Part shown: piece after piece, positions 36,412-45,406 of the stretch
Layout: each line of letters begins with the position of its first letter
How positions within the stretch are numbered: position 1 is the first letter of the stretch
Assembly (NCBI RefSeq): GCF_013004105.1
Contig: NZ_CP053085.1
Coordinates: 4,278,001 to 4,342,000 of the forward strand
Reading direction: 5' to 3'
From: Gemmatimonas groenlandica
GTDB taxonomy: Bacteria > Gemmatimonadota > Gemmatimonadetes > Gemmatimonadales > Gemmatimonadaceae
DNA: 64,000 nucleotides
Program-made: the position numbers and the translations under genes
Notes under the pieces: generated by a model
Database searches by the model: none
Told to the model about the DNA's origin: nothing
The model's input: the letters and a program-made list of their open reading frames with translations, nothing else

Positions 36412-38462
36412 CAGCCCGCGTCGCCGCCCCGGGCAAATCGGCCGTCGTGATTCTCCTGGTGGAGGATTCTCCCAGCGATCGCCTGATCACCAAGGCCGCG
36501 CTGGAAGAAGCGCGCCTGCTGAACACGCTGCACACGGTCGCCAACGGCGTGGAGGCGCTGGCGTTTCTGCGCCGCGAAGGCTCGTACGCTGATGCGCCGC
36601 GTCCCGACCTCATCCTGCTCGACCTGAATCTCCCGCGCATGGACGGGCGCGAGGTGCTCGTCCACATCAAGGCCGATCCCTCGTTGCGCCACATTCCGGT
36701 GGTGGTGCTGACGACTTCGGCCGCGCCGGAAGACGTGGCCGCCGCCTACGCCGCACACGCCAATAGCTACATCACCAAGCCTGTGGATTTCCGGCGCTTC
36801 CATGAGGCCCTGGCCTCGCTTGAGCGCTACTGGTTCGAGGTGGTCACGTTGCCGCCGCACGCTGCGCCGTCGGGGAGTCCGTCCGCCGTACCTGCCGAGA
36901 TTGGACGGAGCGCGGCGGGCCGTGTTGCCGTGCTGCTGGTCGAGGACTCGCCGTCGGATGCCCTGCTTGTGCGGTCGTCGCTCGCGGCCAAATCGACGGC
37001 ATTCGAGCTTGTCCACGTGACCCGGCTTTCGGATGCTGCACCGCTGCTGGCCGAGCGCCGATTCGACGTCATCGTCACCGATCTCTCGCTACCGGACGCG
37101 CAAGCGCTGGAAGCGGTGCACGCCCTGCGTCGGCTGTCCACGCATGGCGAGCCAATCATTGTGCTTACCGGCAACGCGGACGGACGGAGCGGGGAGGAGG
37201 CTCTGCGCTCGGGCGCCGAGGACTATCTGCAGAAAAATGAGCTCGGCGGCAGCGGACTCGGTCGTGCCATCCTCTTTGCGATCCAACGACGGGAAGCCCG
37301 CGACGAGAGGCACCAGCGCCAGCGGGTTGACGCAGTCGGGCGGCTGGCCGCCGGTGTGGCGCACGACTTCAACAACCTGTTGACGGCGATGGCGGTCAGC
37401 GCCGAGATGGTGCTGACGGGCAGCGATCCGATGGAGCGGACGGAGTTGCTTCAGGAGATTCTCGCCACCGCCGACCGCGGTCGCGCACTCACCCGGCACT
37501 TGCTCACATTCAGTCGACGCGACCGGTTCGAGGCACACCCGATGTCAGTGAACGGTGTGATTGTGGCGATCGCCCGGTTACTCGAGCGATTGATCGTCGT
37601 TGATGTCGCGGTTGAGCTTGAACTGGCGGCCGACTTGCCGCTGGTGCTGAGCGATGAGCAGCACCTGGAGCAGGTCGTGCTCAATCTGGCCATGAACGCC
37701 AGCGATGCGATGCCGGGCGGCGGCAAGCTCACGATGGCCACTACGCGGCAGGCGGTGGATGTTGCTGCTGCTGCTGCCATCAGCGCGGCGATGCGTCCCG
37801 GCGAATACGTGCGCATCTCGGTGCGTGACACGGGTAGCGGCATCCCGGATGACGTGCGCGCGCGGATGTTCGAACCGTTCTTCACGACCAAGGCGGAGGG
37901 CCGCGGCACCGGACTAGGCCTCGCCACGGTACACGAGATTGTGCAGCTGCACGGTGGCGCGATCGGCGTTACCGCTCGCGATGGCGGCGGGACCGTGTTC
38001 GACGTCTACCTCCCGGCGTGCGACATGCCGCCGAAGCGCGAGGTTCGCGCGAGCGTGCGCGCCGAATCGAAACCCGGCAGCGGCACCATCCTGCTGGTCG
38101 ACGATGAGGCGTCCCTGCGATCAGTCATGCAGCGGGTGCTCAGCCGCAATGGATACACCGTGCTCGTGGCCGACTGCGCGGAGGCCGCGTGGCACATTTG
38201 GGATGCGCAGCGCGACGCCATCGACCTCGTGATCACCGACCTGATCATGCCGGGCAGCTTCACGGCGCGTGATCTCGCGGCCAGGCTGGCCGTCGAACGG
38301 CCAGCACTCCCGGTGATTTTTTGTAGCGGCTATTCGGACTCGTTCGACGACCCGACGCTGGCGCTGTCCAAGGGAGCGAACTTCATCGCGAAGCCGTACT
38401 CGATCGAGACGCTCCTGAACACCGTGTCAGGCGCGTTGGCGCGTCAGGCTCAGGCGTGGTAG
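36408..38462 (+). CDS. Multi-receiver hybrid kinase: REC-REC-HisKA-HATPase-REC
   Basis: 684 residues from ATG 36408, overlapping the previous stop (ATGA). Receiver 1 (about 10-145, Asp72 in LILLDLNLPRMDG) is of the Rcp1 type that partners phytochrome-like kinases. Receiver 2 (about 165-290) has Asp225 in IVTDLSLPD. The kinase core has His319 in AAGVAHDFNNLL, then N-box LNLAMNASDAMP, RDTGSGIP and GRGTGLGLATVHEIV. Receiver 3 (about 560-680) has Asp611 in LVITDLIMPG. There is no DNA-binding domain. The layout suggests a phosphorelay hub fed by the coupled PAS kinase. Confidence 0.88.
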   Translation: MTARVAAPGKSAVVILLVEDSPSDRLITKAALEEARLLNTLHTVANGVEALAFLRREGSYADAPRPDLILLDLNLPRMDGREVLVHIKADPSLRHIPVVVLTTSAAPEDVAAAYAAHANSYITKPVDFRRFHEALASLERYWFEVVTLPPHAAPSGSPSAVPAEIGRSAAGRVAVLLVEDSPSDALLVRSSLAAKSTAFELVHVTRLSDAAPLLAERRFDVIVTDLSLPDAQALEAVHALRRLSTHGEPIIVLTGNADGRSGEEALRSGAEDYLQKNELGGSGLGRAILFAIQRREARDERHQRQRVDAVGRLAAGVAHDFNNLLTAMAVSAEMVLTGSDPMERTELLQEILATADRGRALTRHLLTFSRRDRFEAHPMSVNGVIVAIARLLERLIVVDVAVELELAADLPLVLSDEQHLEQVVLNLAMNASDAMPGGGKLTMATTRQAVDVAAAAAISAAMRPGEYVRISVRDTGSGIPDDVRARMFEPFFTTKAEGRGTGLGLATVHEIVQLHGGAIGVTARDGGGTVFDVYLPACDMPPKREVRASVRAESKPGSGTILLVDDEASLRSVMQRVLSRNGYTVLVADCAEAAWHIWDAQRDAIDLVITDLIMPGSFTARDLAARLAVERPALPVIFCSGYSDSFDDPTLALSKGANFIAKPYSIETLLNTVSGALARQAQAW

Positions 38463-38479
38463 GGTAGCGACGATCGGCG

Positions 38480-38893
38480 CTACGCGAACACGCGCAGCGC
38501 TATCGCTGGAACACCGGCCACCGTCGCCATCGCGTCGCGATCGAATTCGAGTACGGTCGCCGGGTGCGAAGGCGCCGTCACCTCGAGCGTCGTCCAGCCA
38601 TCGGCATCTGACGTACCGATGCGCAGCTGCAGCCCCGGCTCGGCGAGCGTCATGAGGCGGGCTACGCGGGACGTCCATGCCACCGCGTCACCCACTTCCG
38701 GCATCAGTGCGGACGACGCACTGGGGCGCACGAGCGCATGCGGGTGCCACTCGAGATTCCACGTGCCGCGAACCGCGCGCGCGTCGTGGCCGTCGCCGAT
38801 GATCACTTCGCCCATCCACGTGAATCGGGACGCACGCGCGTAGTCGTGCTCCCCGATCTGTTCTTCGCGCGGACGACGTGAGGCGTCCGCCAC
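38480..38893 (-). CDS. Small protein of unknown function
   Basis: About 137 residues from a GTG at 38893 whose first base is the last base of the upstream gene's TAG (TAGTG), so translation is probably coupled. A later ATG (MGEVIIGDGHD) is an alternative start. The sequence is mixed alpha/beta with Trp-rich parts (FTWMGEVIIGDG, GTWNLEWHPHALV, DGWTTLEVTAP). No signal peptide, metal motif or known family is recognised. The frame is supported by the overlap and codon pattern. It is convergent with the REC-HK gene (17-bp gap). Confidence 0.6.
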   Translation of the reverse strand: MADASRRPREEQIGEHDYARASRFTWMGEVIIGDGHDARAVRGTWNLEWHPHALVRPSASSALMPEVGDAVAWTSRVARLMTLAEPGLQLRIGTSDADGWTTLEVTAPSHPATVLEFDRDAMATVAGVPAIALRVFA

Positions 38894-39897
38894 TACTTCT
38901 TGTCCGCCGCCGCGAGGAACGCGCGCGCGTCCTTCACACTCTGCTCGGCAGCGTCCCATTGCGTGATGTGGGCTGCGTCTTTGTAGACGATGTACTTCGC
39001 CCCAGGGATGAGCTTCGTGTGTTGCTCGATGAGCTTGGGCCCGAGTTCGTCGAACTCACCGGTGGTCATGAGTACCGGCACCTTGATCGTCGGCAGGATG
39101 CTCATGGCGCTGTATCCCTTGAGCGTGCCGACCACGATCGTCTCGTTTTCGCCCTGGAAGTACCGGTACTGGTCCATACCGATCATCGCGAACATCGAGT
39201 CGAGATCGGCTTTGACCGGGCGCCGGAAGACGTTCTTGGCGTAGAACTCCTCGGTGGCGGCCTTGTAGGCGGGTGCCTCGAGATTCTTGTCGGTGTTGTA
39301 CTGCGCGAAGGCTTTCTGCGCCGAATCCGACAGGGTCGCCACCCACTTGTTGATTTCCTTCTCGGCGGCCGTGATGTCGAAGGCCTCGCCGCTGAAGATG
39401 ATCCCGGCCACGTGCTCCGGATGCGCCTTGTAGTACTCGACGGCGACGATCGTGCCCCACGAATTGCCGTTGAGAAATACTTTGTCGTACTTGAGCGTGC
39501 GACGGAGCGAATCGAGCTCCTCGATGTAGCGCGGAATCACCATCAGCGTGGTGTCGGTCATCCGATCCGACTTGCCCGCGCCGAGCTGGTCGTAACGCAC
39601 CACCGGACGGTCGACGCCAAGTCCTTCCATCGACTTGAGATAGAAACTGCCCATACCCGGGCCGCCATGCACGAGGATGACCGGGGTGCCTGTGCCAGTG
39701 CCGCTCACCTTATACCAGATCCTGCCGCCGGTGACCGGGAGCATGGCCTCGCCCGGGCCAAGCACCGGCGTGGCTGGAGCGGGTGAGGTGGCCGCCGCAG
39801 TGGCCGCGGCACTGTCGTTCGTGGAGCGCGTATCACCGCGGCAGGCGCAGAGTGCGGCGGCGGTCAGGCCGCACCAGATCGCAAAGTGTTTGGGCAC
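38893..39897 (-). CDS. Proline iminopeptidase-like alpha/beta hydrolase, lipoprotein
   Basis: 334 residues from GTG 39897, which gives a compact signal with lipobox ALCAC; a TTG at 39933 would add 12 residues. An Ala/Thr/Pro linker follows the lipid anchor. The S33 family pattern is clear: HGGPGMGS (oxyanion region), DQLGAGKSD, nucleophile Ser in GNSWGT, Asp in GEFDELGP and His in AAHITQWD. Such enzymes remove N-terminal residues, often proline, from peptides; others in the family are esterases. The anchoring suggests work on peptides in the periplasm. It is divergent from a TonB receptor gene, which could bring in peptide-like ligands. Confidence 0.87.
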   Translation of the reverse strand: MPKHFAIWCGLTAAALCACRGDTRSTNDSAAATAAATSPAPATPVLGPGEAMLPVTGGRIWYKVSGTGTGTPVILVHGGPGMGSFYLKSMEGLGVDRPVVRYDQLGAGKSDRMTDTTLMVIPRYIEELDSLRRTLKYDKVFLNGNSWGTIVAVEYYKAHPEHVAGIIFSGEAFDITAAEKEINKWVATLSDSAQKAFAQYNTDKNLEAPAYKAATEEFYAKNVFRRPVKADLDSMFAMIGMDQYRYFQGENETIVVGTLKGYSAMSILPTIKVPVLMTTGEFDELGPKLIEQHTKLIPGAKYIVYKDAAHITQWDAAEQSVKDARAFLAAADKK

Positions 39898-40080
39898 AGC
39901 GGAAGAGTGCAGTACGGAAGGCTGGTGCGCCAACCCTCAGGGAACCTCACCGCTGAGCTTCCCGTTACACCTTTCGTCCCGGCGTTAATCCCTCCTTTCG
40001 TCCCTCTCGCCTCCCACCCGCCGAGAGCCGGTCTGTCCGTATCGCCTGAGACCGGGCCGCGCTTCCAACACCCCGCCCCT

Positions 40081-42807
40081 ATGATGACTCTCCCGCTCCG
40101 AACCCTCGTGGCCGGACTTGGCGTTGCGCTGTGTGCGTTCGCCATGCCGGCAGTCGCCCAGTCTACCGGCATCGTGACCGGCGTGGTGCGCGACGACGCG
40201 AATGCCCCGATCACGGGTGCCACCGTCGTCGTCTCCGGTACGGCCTTCGGCACGCAGGCCAAGGCCGACGGCAGCTATCGGCTGGTGTTGAGCGCCGGCG
40301 ACTACACGCTCGTCGCCCGCCTTATCGGCTACACCTCCGCCGTCAAGACCGTGCGCGTCGCGACGGGCGCCACCGTGACCGTGGATTTCACGCTCAGCAA
40401 GTCGGCCGCGCAGTTGTCGGCGGTTGCCGTGACCGGATCGCGTCGGCAGGAACGGAGCGTGGTGGAAGCGCCGGTTCCGGTCGACGTCATCACGGCCGAA
40501 GACATCAAGCAGACCGGGCGCACCGAGACCGCGCAGATCCTGCAGATGCTGGTGCCTTCGCTCAACTTTCCGCGCTCGTCAATCGCCGGCGGTGTGGACG
40601 GACAGCGACCGTTTACGCTTCGCGGCATGGGGCCCGATCAGGTGCTGGTGCTCATCAACGGTAAGCGTCGGCACGCCGGCGCGGTGATCGCCGCCAACAA
40701 TTCGGTGGGACGCGGATCGGCGGGCATCGATTTGAATGCGATCCCGGCGTCGAGCATCGATCGCATCGAAGTGCTGCGGGACGGCGCGGCGGCGCAGTAT
40801 GGATCGGACGCCATCGCAGGCGTGGTCAACGTGATCCTCAAGCAGAACGCACCAGCCACGTTTTCCACCACCTTCGGTCAGGTGAACTCGTCGTACGACA
40901 AGACGAGTTACAGCGACGGTGGCGTGACGCAGGCCGACGGCAGCTGGTCGCGTGGGTTTCGCGATCGTGGCTTCCTCAATGTGAGCGGCGAGTATCGCGA
41001 CCGCGGGCTGACCAACCGGGCGACGCCCGATCTGCGGCCCTTGTATTTCAACGACGACTCGGTGGCGCGGGTGAATCCGGCGTTGCTGCCGCAGGCGCGT
41101 AACAACAGCTGGTATGGCGACGCGGCGCTGCGTGAAGGCGGCCTGATGCTCAACAGCGGCTACTCCACCGCGTCGGGCATCACGCTGTACGCGTTCGGCG
41201 GTGGGACGGTGCGCGAATCGCAGGCCTTCGGCTTCCCGCGTCGTCCATCGGAACGTACCGTGGTGCGTGCGCTCTACCCCAACGGCTTCCTGCCAGAGAT
41301 CTGGGGCACATCGCTCGATCTCTCGCTCACTGGTGGCGCGAAGGGACAGGCGAAGGGATGGCAGTGGGACCTCAGCAGCTCCTTCGGCGGCAACAACTTC
41401 CGCTTCGATGTCAAGAACTCGGTGAATCCCACGTTGGGCGTGAACAGCCCCACGGAGTTCTATGCCGGTATGCTGCGCTCGACGCAGTCCACCACGAACA
41501 TCGACCTCTCGCGTGCGGTGAATATCTCGGCCTTCGCGACACCGGTGAACGTGGCCGTGGGCGCCGAGTTCCGGTCGGACAACTATCGCATTCTGCAGGG
41601 CGACAGCACGTCGTACATCGACGGCGGCGTGCGCGTGCTCGACGGCCCCGAGCGTGGGCAGCTCACGGTGCCGGGATCACAGCTGTTCTACGGATTCCGC
41701 CCGGTTGACGAGCGCAACGTCGGGCGCACGTCGTTCGCGGGCTATGTGGATCTCGAAGGGAATCCGACGAAGCGCCTCACGGTAGGTCTGGCCGCGCGCG
41801 GCGAAAACTTCTCGGACTTCGGATCCGCCGTGATCGGCAAGGCCACAGGCCGATTCGCGATCGGTCGTGGTGTGGCCGTCCGTGGCGCGTACAACACGGG
41901 CTTCCGGGCGCCGTCGCTGGGGCAGGCCAACTACTCCGCCACCGCGTCCAACGTGTTGATCGTGGGTGGTGTACCGACGACGAACGAAGTGTACACGGTG
42001 CCCGTCGACCTGCCGGTGGCGAAGGCACTGGGTGCCAATCCACTGGAAGCCGAGAAGTCCACCAACACCTCGGCAGGAATCACGTGGTCGCCGGTGCGCA
42101 ACTTCAGCACGACGGTGGACTACTTCAACATCGAAGTCGTCAACCGCATCGTGCTGTCGGAAAATTTCGTGGGCGCCGGTGTGCGGGCGATCATCGAGCC
42201 GTTCGGTCTCCGTGGCGACGTGCGTCCACGCTACTTCACGAATGCCGTGGACACGCGCACGCGTGGCGTGGACGTCGTGCTGCGCTACGTGCGGCAGCTC
42301 GAGAATGACGCCTCGCTGTCAACCACATTCGGGTACAACCACAATCGCACGTCGCTGCTGCGCGTGGCAGCGCCGCCGCCGCAGCTGGCGGCGCTCAATC
42401 AGCAGCTGTATGGCCGGGTCGAGCGGTCGCGCCTGACCGAGGCGCAGCCGCGCAATCTGGCCCGCATCAACGTTCAGTACTCCAAGCCGTCGTGGTCGCT
42501 GAATGTGCAGCAGGCCTACTTCGGCGGATGGTGGACGCGTCCCGACCTGGCGCTGGCACCCACGGTGGCCCGCGCGTCGAGCGATCAGTATTTCACGGGT
42601 CGATGGATCACCGACGCGAGCGTCACACGTCGCCTCGACAAGTCGTTCTCGCTCTCGCTGGGCGTGGACAATCTGTTCGACGTATATCCCGACCGCATTT
42701 CGGCGTCGAACCCCGAGAACACCGGGGCTACGCGCCTGTTCTCGCCGTTCTCGCCGTTCGGAGCGAACGGGCGATTCCTGTTCGCGCGTTTGGTGTTCAC
42801 ACCGTAA
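40081..42807 (+). CDS. TonB-dependent receptor with CarboxypepD-like N-terminal domain
   Basis: 908 residues from ATG 40081 (a second ATG follows at once). Signal peptide ends at AVAQ. An N-terminal regulatory-like domain covers about residues 28-105 (GVVRDDANAPITGATVVVSGT). The plug has the usual blocks: SRRQERSVVEAPVPVDVITAED, FTLRGMGPDQVLVLINGKRR, IPASSIDRIEVLRDGAAAQYG and DAIAGVVNVILK. The barrel carries FRAPSLGQANYS and ends FLFARLVFTP. It imports a chelated nutrient using TonB energy. The sequence resembles siderophore, haem or vitamin receptors, but the ligand cannot be named. No exbB/exbD/tonB in view. Confidence 0.93.
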   Translation: MMTLPLRTLVAGLGVALCAFAMPAVAQSTGIVTGVVRDDANAPITGATVVVSGTAFGTQAKADGSYRLVLSAGDYTLVARLIGYTSAVKTVRVATGATVTVDFTLSKSAAQLSAVAVTGSRRQERSVVEAPVPVDVITAEDIKQTGRTETAQILQMLVPSLNFPRSSIAGGVDGQRPFTLRGMGPDQVLVLINGKRRHAGAVIAANNSVGRGSAGIDLNAIPASSIDRIEVLRDGAAAQYGSDAIAGVVNVILKQNAPATFSTTFGQVNSSYDKTSYSDGGVTQADGSWSRGFRDRGFLNVSGEYRDRGLTNRATPDLRPLYFNDDSVARVNPALLPQARNNSWYGDAALREGGLMLNSGYSTASGITLYAFGGGTVRESQAFGFPRRPSERTVVRALYPNGFLPEIWGTSLDLSLTGGAKGQAKGWQWDLSSSFGGNNFRFDVKNSVNPTLGVNSPTEFYAGMLRSTQSTTNIDLSRAVNISAFATPVNVAVGAEFRSDNYRILQGDSTSYIDGGVRVLDGPERGQLTVPGSQLFYGFRPVDERNVGRTSFAGYVDLEGNPTKRLTVGLAARGENFSDFGSAVIGKATGRFAIGRGVAVRGAYNTGFRAPSLGQANYSATASNVLIVGGVPTTNEVYTVPVDLPVAKALGANPLEAEKSTNTSAGITWSPVRNFSTTVDYFNIEVVNRIVLSENFVGAGVRAIIEPFGLRGDVRPRYFTNAVDTRTRGVDVVLRYVRQLENDASLSTTFGYNHNRTSLLRVAAPPPQLAALNQQLYGRVERSRLTEAQPRNLARINVQYSKPSWSLNVQQAYFGGWWTRPDLALAPTVARASSDQYFTGRWITDASVTRRLDKSFSLSLGVDNLFDVYPDRISASNPENTGATRLFSPFSPFGANGRFLFARLVFTP

Positions 42808-42830
42808 GGAGGGCAGGGCTGTGGATTGGT

Positions 42831-42863
42831 GTCGCTGCTGATGCCGCTGCTGACCAAGGCGTG
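42831..42863 (+). pseudogene. Possible fossil 3' end of a second pyrophosphatase gene
   Basis: The bases from 42831 read GTG TCG CTG CTG ATG ..., encoding VSLLMPLLTKA and TGA. This closely matches the last residues of hppA ([12 protein letters not shown], stop at 33879). It is not part of the receptor gene, which ends at 42807. A terminator with the same stem as the hppA terminator follows 40 bp after this stop (45 bp in hppA). Coding end plus terminator together suggest a duplicated hppA tail. The coding match is short, so chance cannot be excluded. Confidence 0.4.
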
Positions 42864-42902
42864 AACCGGTAAGCACGCTCGCCGACCACACGCATCGACA
42901 CG

Positions 42903-42935
42903 ACCGCGCGGACCGACACGGGTTCGCGCGGTTTG
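42903..42935 (+). terminator. Intrinsic terminator after the second TonB receptor
   Basis: ACCGCGCGGACC (from 42903) pairs with GGTTCGCGCGGT across the loop GACACG, with one mismatch, followed by TTTGTG. The stem is nearly identical to that after hppA. The rest of the 354-bp gap 42808-43161 holds the possible hppA remnant before it and nothing I can assign after it. Confidence 0.8.
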
Positions 42936-43161
42936 TGTCGTTGTGGCCCACGTTCGTTTAGGCGTCGATGTTACGTGACGACCGCCAGTGCGCGCCCGCC
43001 AAATCAGTCAGTGCCTCGGCATTATCGGTCGTGCGCTGTTTGTGTTTCACGAAACGAACTCGGCCATTGAGTGCACGGGACCGGTTGAACGAAGAGATCC
43101 GGCACGAGTCTGGCGACGTACCGTCCGTGCTGCTTCTTCCTCCCTCCCTCCCGAGCCTCTC

Positions 43162-44058
43162 ATGACGAACCGTCTCTCCTTCCTCCTGGCCGCGATCGTC
43201 CTCGCCGCCTGCGCGGAAACACCCACGGCCGTGCCGACCGACATCTCTTCCGCCAGCGCGCGTGCGGCAGAGGCCGGTGCCGCTACTTCTGGCGAGGCCT
43301 TGATCGGGCTCACGGAGAACAATGAGCTCGTCAGCTTCAGTTCCGACAAGAGCAATCAGACCACGGGTATCGTGCCGATTACGGGACTGGTCGACGGCGA
43401 AACGGTCGTCGGGATTGATTTCCGTCCGAGCGACACCGGCGCCAACGGTGTCAACGAAATTGGCACGCTGTACGCGGTGACCAGCGCCAGCCGTTTGTAC
43501 AAAGTCGATCCCGTCACCGGTGCTGCCACCATGCCGGTGACGCTGAGCATTCCCTTGGAGGGTTCGGCATTCGGTGTTGGCTTCAATCCGGCGGCGGATC
43601 GCCTTCGCATTCACAGCAACACGAATCAGAATCTCCGCATCAACGTGGAGTCCGGCTTGACCATCCGCGACGTGCCGCTGGCCTACTCGATGGGAGATGT
43701 GAACGCGGGCGCTGATCCGGATCTCACGGCGTTGGGTTACACGAACAACGACGCCAACCCGGCGACGGGAACGGAACTGTACGCCATCGATGCCGCGCAG
43801 GATGTGCTGGTGGAGTTTGGCGCTGGAGGACCAAACGGTGGCATGCTGGTCACGGTGGGCGCGCTTGGCGTTGACGCCGGCCTGCTCTCCGGATTCGACA
43901 TCAGCAATGCGACCGGAACCGCATATGCCGTGTTGAGCACATCGGCTTCGGAGAAGTCGGTGCTGTACACGGTGAACCTCGACACCGGCCTCACCACCAA
44001 GCTCGGCCTGCTCGCCCAGACGAAGGGCGCACTCCTGAGCGTCGTAGTTCGACCGTAA
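43162..44058 (+). CDS. DUF4394-domain lipoprotein
   Basis: 298 residues from ATG 43162. Lipobox VLAAC near residue 17. The mature part has the DUF4394 pattern: ALIGLTENNELVSFSS, ETVVGIDFRPSD, IGTLYAVTSASRLYKVDPVTG, GFNPAADRLRIHSNTNQNLRI and GAGADPDLTALGY-like repeats (NAGADPDLTALGYTNND). The repeated strand pattern suggests a beta-propeller on the outer or periplasmic surface. Function of the family is unknown. It is flanked by terminators on both sides and so is a single-gene unit. Confidence 0.85.
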   Translation: MTNRLSFLLAAIVLAACAETPTAVPTDISSASARAAEAGAATSGEALIGLTENNELVSFSSDKSNQTTGIVPITGLVDGETVVGIDFRPSDTGANGVNEIGTLYAVTSASRLYKVDPVTGAATMPVTLSIPLEGSAFGVGFNPAADRLRIHSNTNQNLRINVESGLTIRDVPLAYSMGDVNAGADPDLTALGYTNNDANPATGTELYAIDAAQDVLVEFGAGGPNGGMLVTVGALGVDAGLLSGFDISNATGTAYAVLSTSASEKSVLYTVNLDTGLTTKLGLLAQTKGALLSVVVRP

Positions 44059-44082
44059 GACGCTTCGCTCACGATGCAACGG

Positions 44083-44114
44083 CCGCGCGAACCTCACGAG
44101 GTTCGCGCGGTTTT
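44083..44114 (+). terminator. Intrinsic terminator after the DUF4394 gene
   Basis: CCGCGCGAACCTC (44083-44095) and GAGGTTCGCGCGG (44098-44110) are exact reverse complements and form a stem of 11-12 bp with a small loop, followed by TTTT. It is 25 bp past the stop and shares its outer stem and the trailing TTTTGCGT with the hppA terminator. Confidence 0.88.
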
Positions 44115-44159
44115 GCGTTCGTACCGTGCGTCAGTCGCGACGCGCGAGAGCGCGCCGAG

Positions 44160-44188
44160 TTGACGGATGTAGGCAGGGACGCCATATC
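44160..44188 (+). promoter_or_regulatory. Candidate promoter of the propeller-amidohydrolase pair
   Basis: TTGACG (44160-44165) is followed after 17 bases by CATATC (44183-44188), a -35/-10 arrangement of the housekeeping type with a weak -10. It lies between a terminator and the start at 44246, where a promoter is expected. Confidence 0.35.
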
Positions 44189-44245
44189 ACGACCACACGA
44201 TCCTGCCTCCTCCACGTCTCCGTCGTCTTTCTCGGGAAATTCCTC

Positions 44246-45394
44246 ATGCGACTCACCTTCGGTTCGCTGCGCCTCGCCGCGCTCGTGGCGATTTCCATCG
44301 CGCCAGGTACGACGGTCGCGCAGTCGCCGAGCACTGACGGGCCGTACAAAGTGTTGCAGCGCGCGCGGGTTGGTGGGGAGGGCGGCACGGACTACATCCA
44401 CGCGAATACCACCGACGGGCGCTTGTATATCACGCGCAATGCGGTGCGTGGCGCAGCCGCCACTGACAGCACACCAGCGCGAGAGGCGATTCCCGGCCGT
44501 GTGACCGTGTTTGATTTGAAAACGCTCGCGCCACTCGGTGAGATCATGAATGGTGGCGGCAACGGTGCGGTGGTCGACGCGAAGTCGCATCACGGCTTCG
44601 CGAGCAGTCATCCCGATCTCACGATGTTCGACACCAAGTCGATGCAGATGCTCAAGAGCATCGACCCGAATGCGGACGCCCCGTCGGCCAATCCGAAGTT
44701 CAGTGCCGACGGGATCTGGTTCGACGCGTCTGACGACCGGGTGTATGTCGGGAGTCATCCCACGAAGGATCTCATCGTGCTCGACGCCCGCAGCGGCAAC
44801 GTGCTCGGCAAGATCGCTCTCGGTGGTATCCCCGAGCAGACCGTCTCCGACGGCAAGGGCACACTGTACGCGGTGTTGCAGGATTCGGCGGGCAGCGTGG
44901 CGGTGGTCGATCAGCGCGCGATGAAAACGACGGCGCATTACCCGTTGGGTGATATCGGTCGCTGCAATGGCCTCGCACTGGACGCGAAGCATCACATTCT
45001 CTTCGCTGCGTGCGCATTGGGTCGTACGCCGGGGCAAGCTCCACAGCCCGTCATGGTGATCTTGAGTGCGACAGACGGAAAGATTCTTACCAAGCTGCCG
45101 CTGGCCGGTCCTTCGGATGGAGCGGCGTTCAATCCGAAAACGATGGAAGCGTTCAGCTCGCACAGCAACGGCACGTTGACCGTGGTGAAGGAAACGAGTC
45201 CGACCACGTTCGAAGTGGTGCAGAATCTTCAAACCATGAGCGGCGCACGCACGCTGGCACTTGATACCAAGACGGGAAACATCTACGTGATGAGCGTCGA
45301 GCGCGGACCGGTGCCTCCCGCACCCGCTGGCGGACGCGCAGTCCCCGCGCCGGTGATTTCCGGCTCGTTCACGATTCTCAAGATCGGCAAGTAA
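44246..45394 (+). CDS. Exported YncE-like beta-propeller protein
   Basis: 382 residues from ATG 44246. Signal peptide MRLTFGSLRLAALVAISIA ends near TVAQ. Seven-bladed propeller repeats: YKVLQRARVGGEGG, GRVTVFDLKTL, HPDLTMFDTKSM, DLIVLDARSGNVLGKI, GSVAVVDQRAMKT and TGNIYVMSVERG. The YVTN/YncE family is known for periplasmic proteins that bind DNA, metals or peptides; no catalytic residues are visible. It lies 12 bp before an exported amidohydrolase and is probably co-transcribed with it. Confidence 0.85.
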   Translation: MRLTFGSLRLAALVAISIAPGTTVAQSPSTDGPYKVLQRARVGGEGGTDYIHANTTDGRLYITRNAVRGAAATDSTPAREAIPGRVTVFDLKTLAPLGEIMNGGGNGAVVDAKSHHGFASSHPDLTMFDTKSMQMLKSIDPNADAPSANPKFSADGIWFDASDDRVYVGSHPTKDLIVLDARSGNVLGKIALGGIPEQTVSDGKGTLYAVLQDSAGSVAVVDQRAMKTTAHYPLGDIGRCNGLALDAKHHILFAACALGRTPGQAPQPVMVILSATDGKILTKLPLAGPSDGAAFNPKTMEAFSSHSNGTLTVVKETSPTTFEVVQNLQTMSGARTLALDTKTGNIYVMSVERGPVPPAPAGGRAVPAPVISGSFTILKIGK

Positions 45395-45406
45395 GTGGGA
45401 CCGCGT

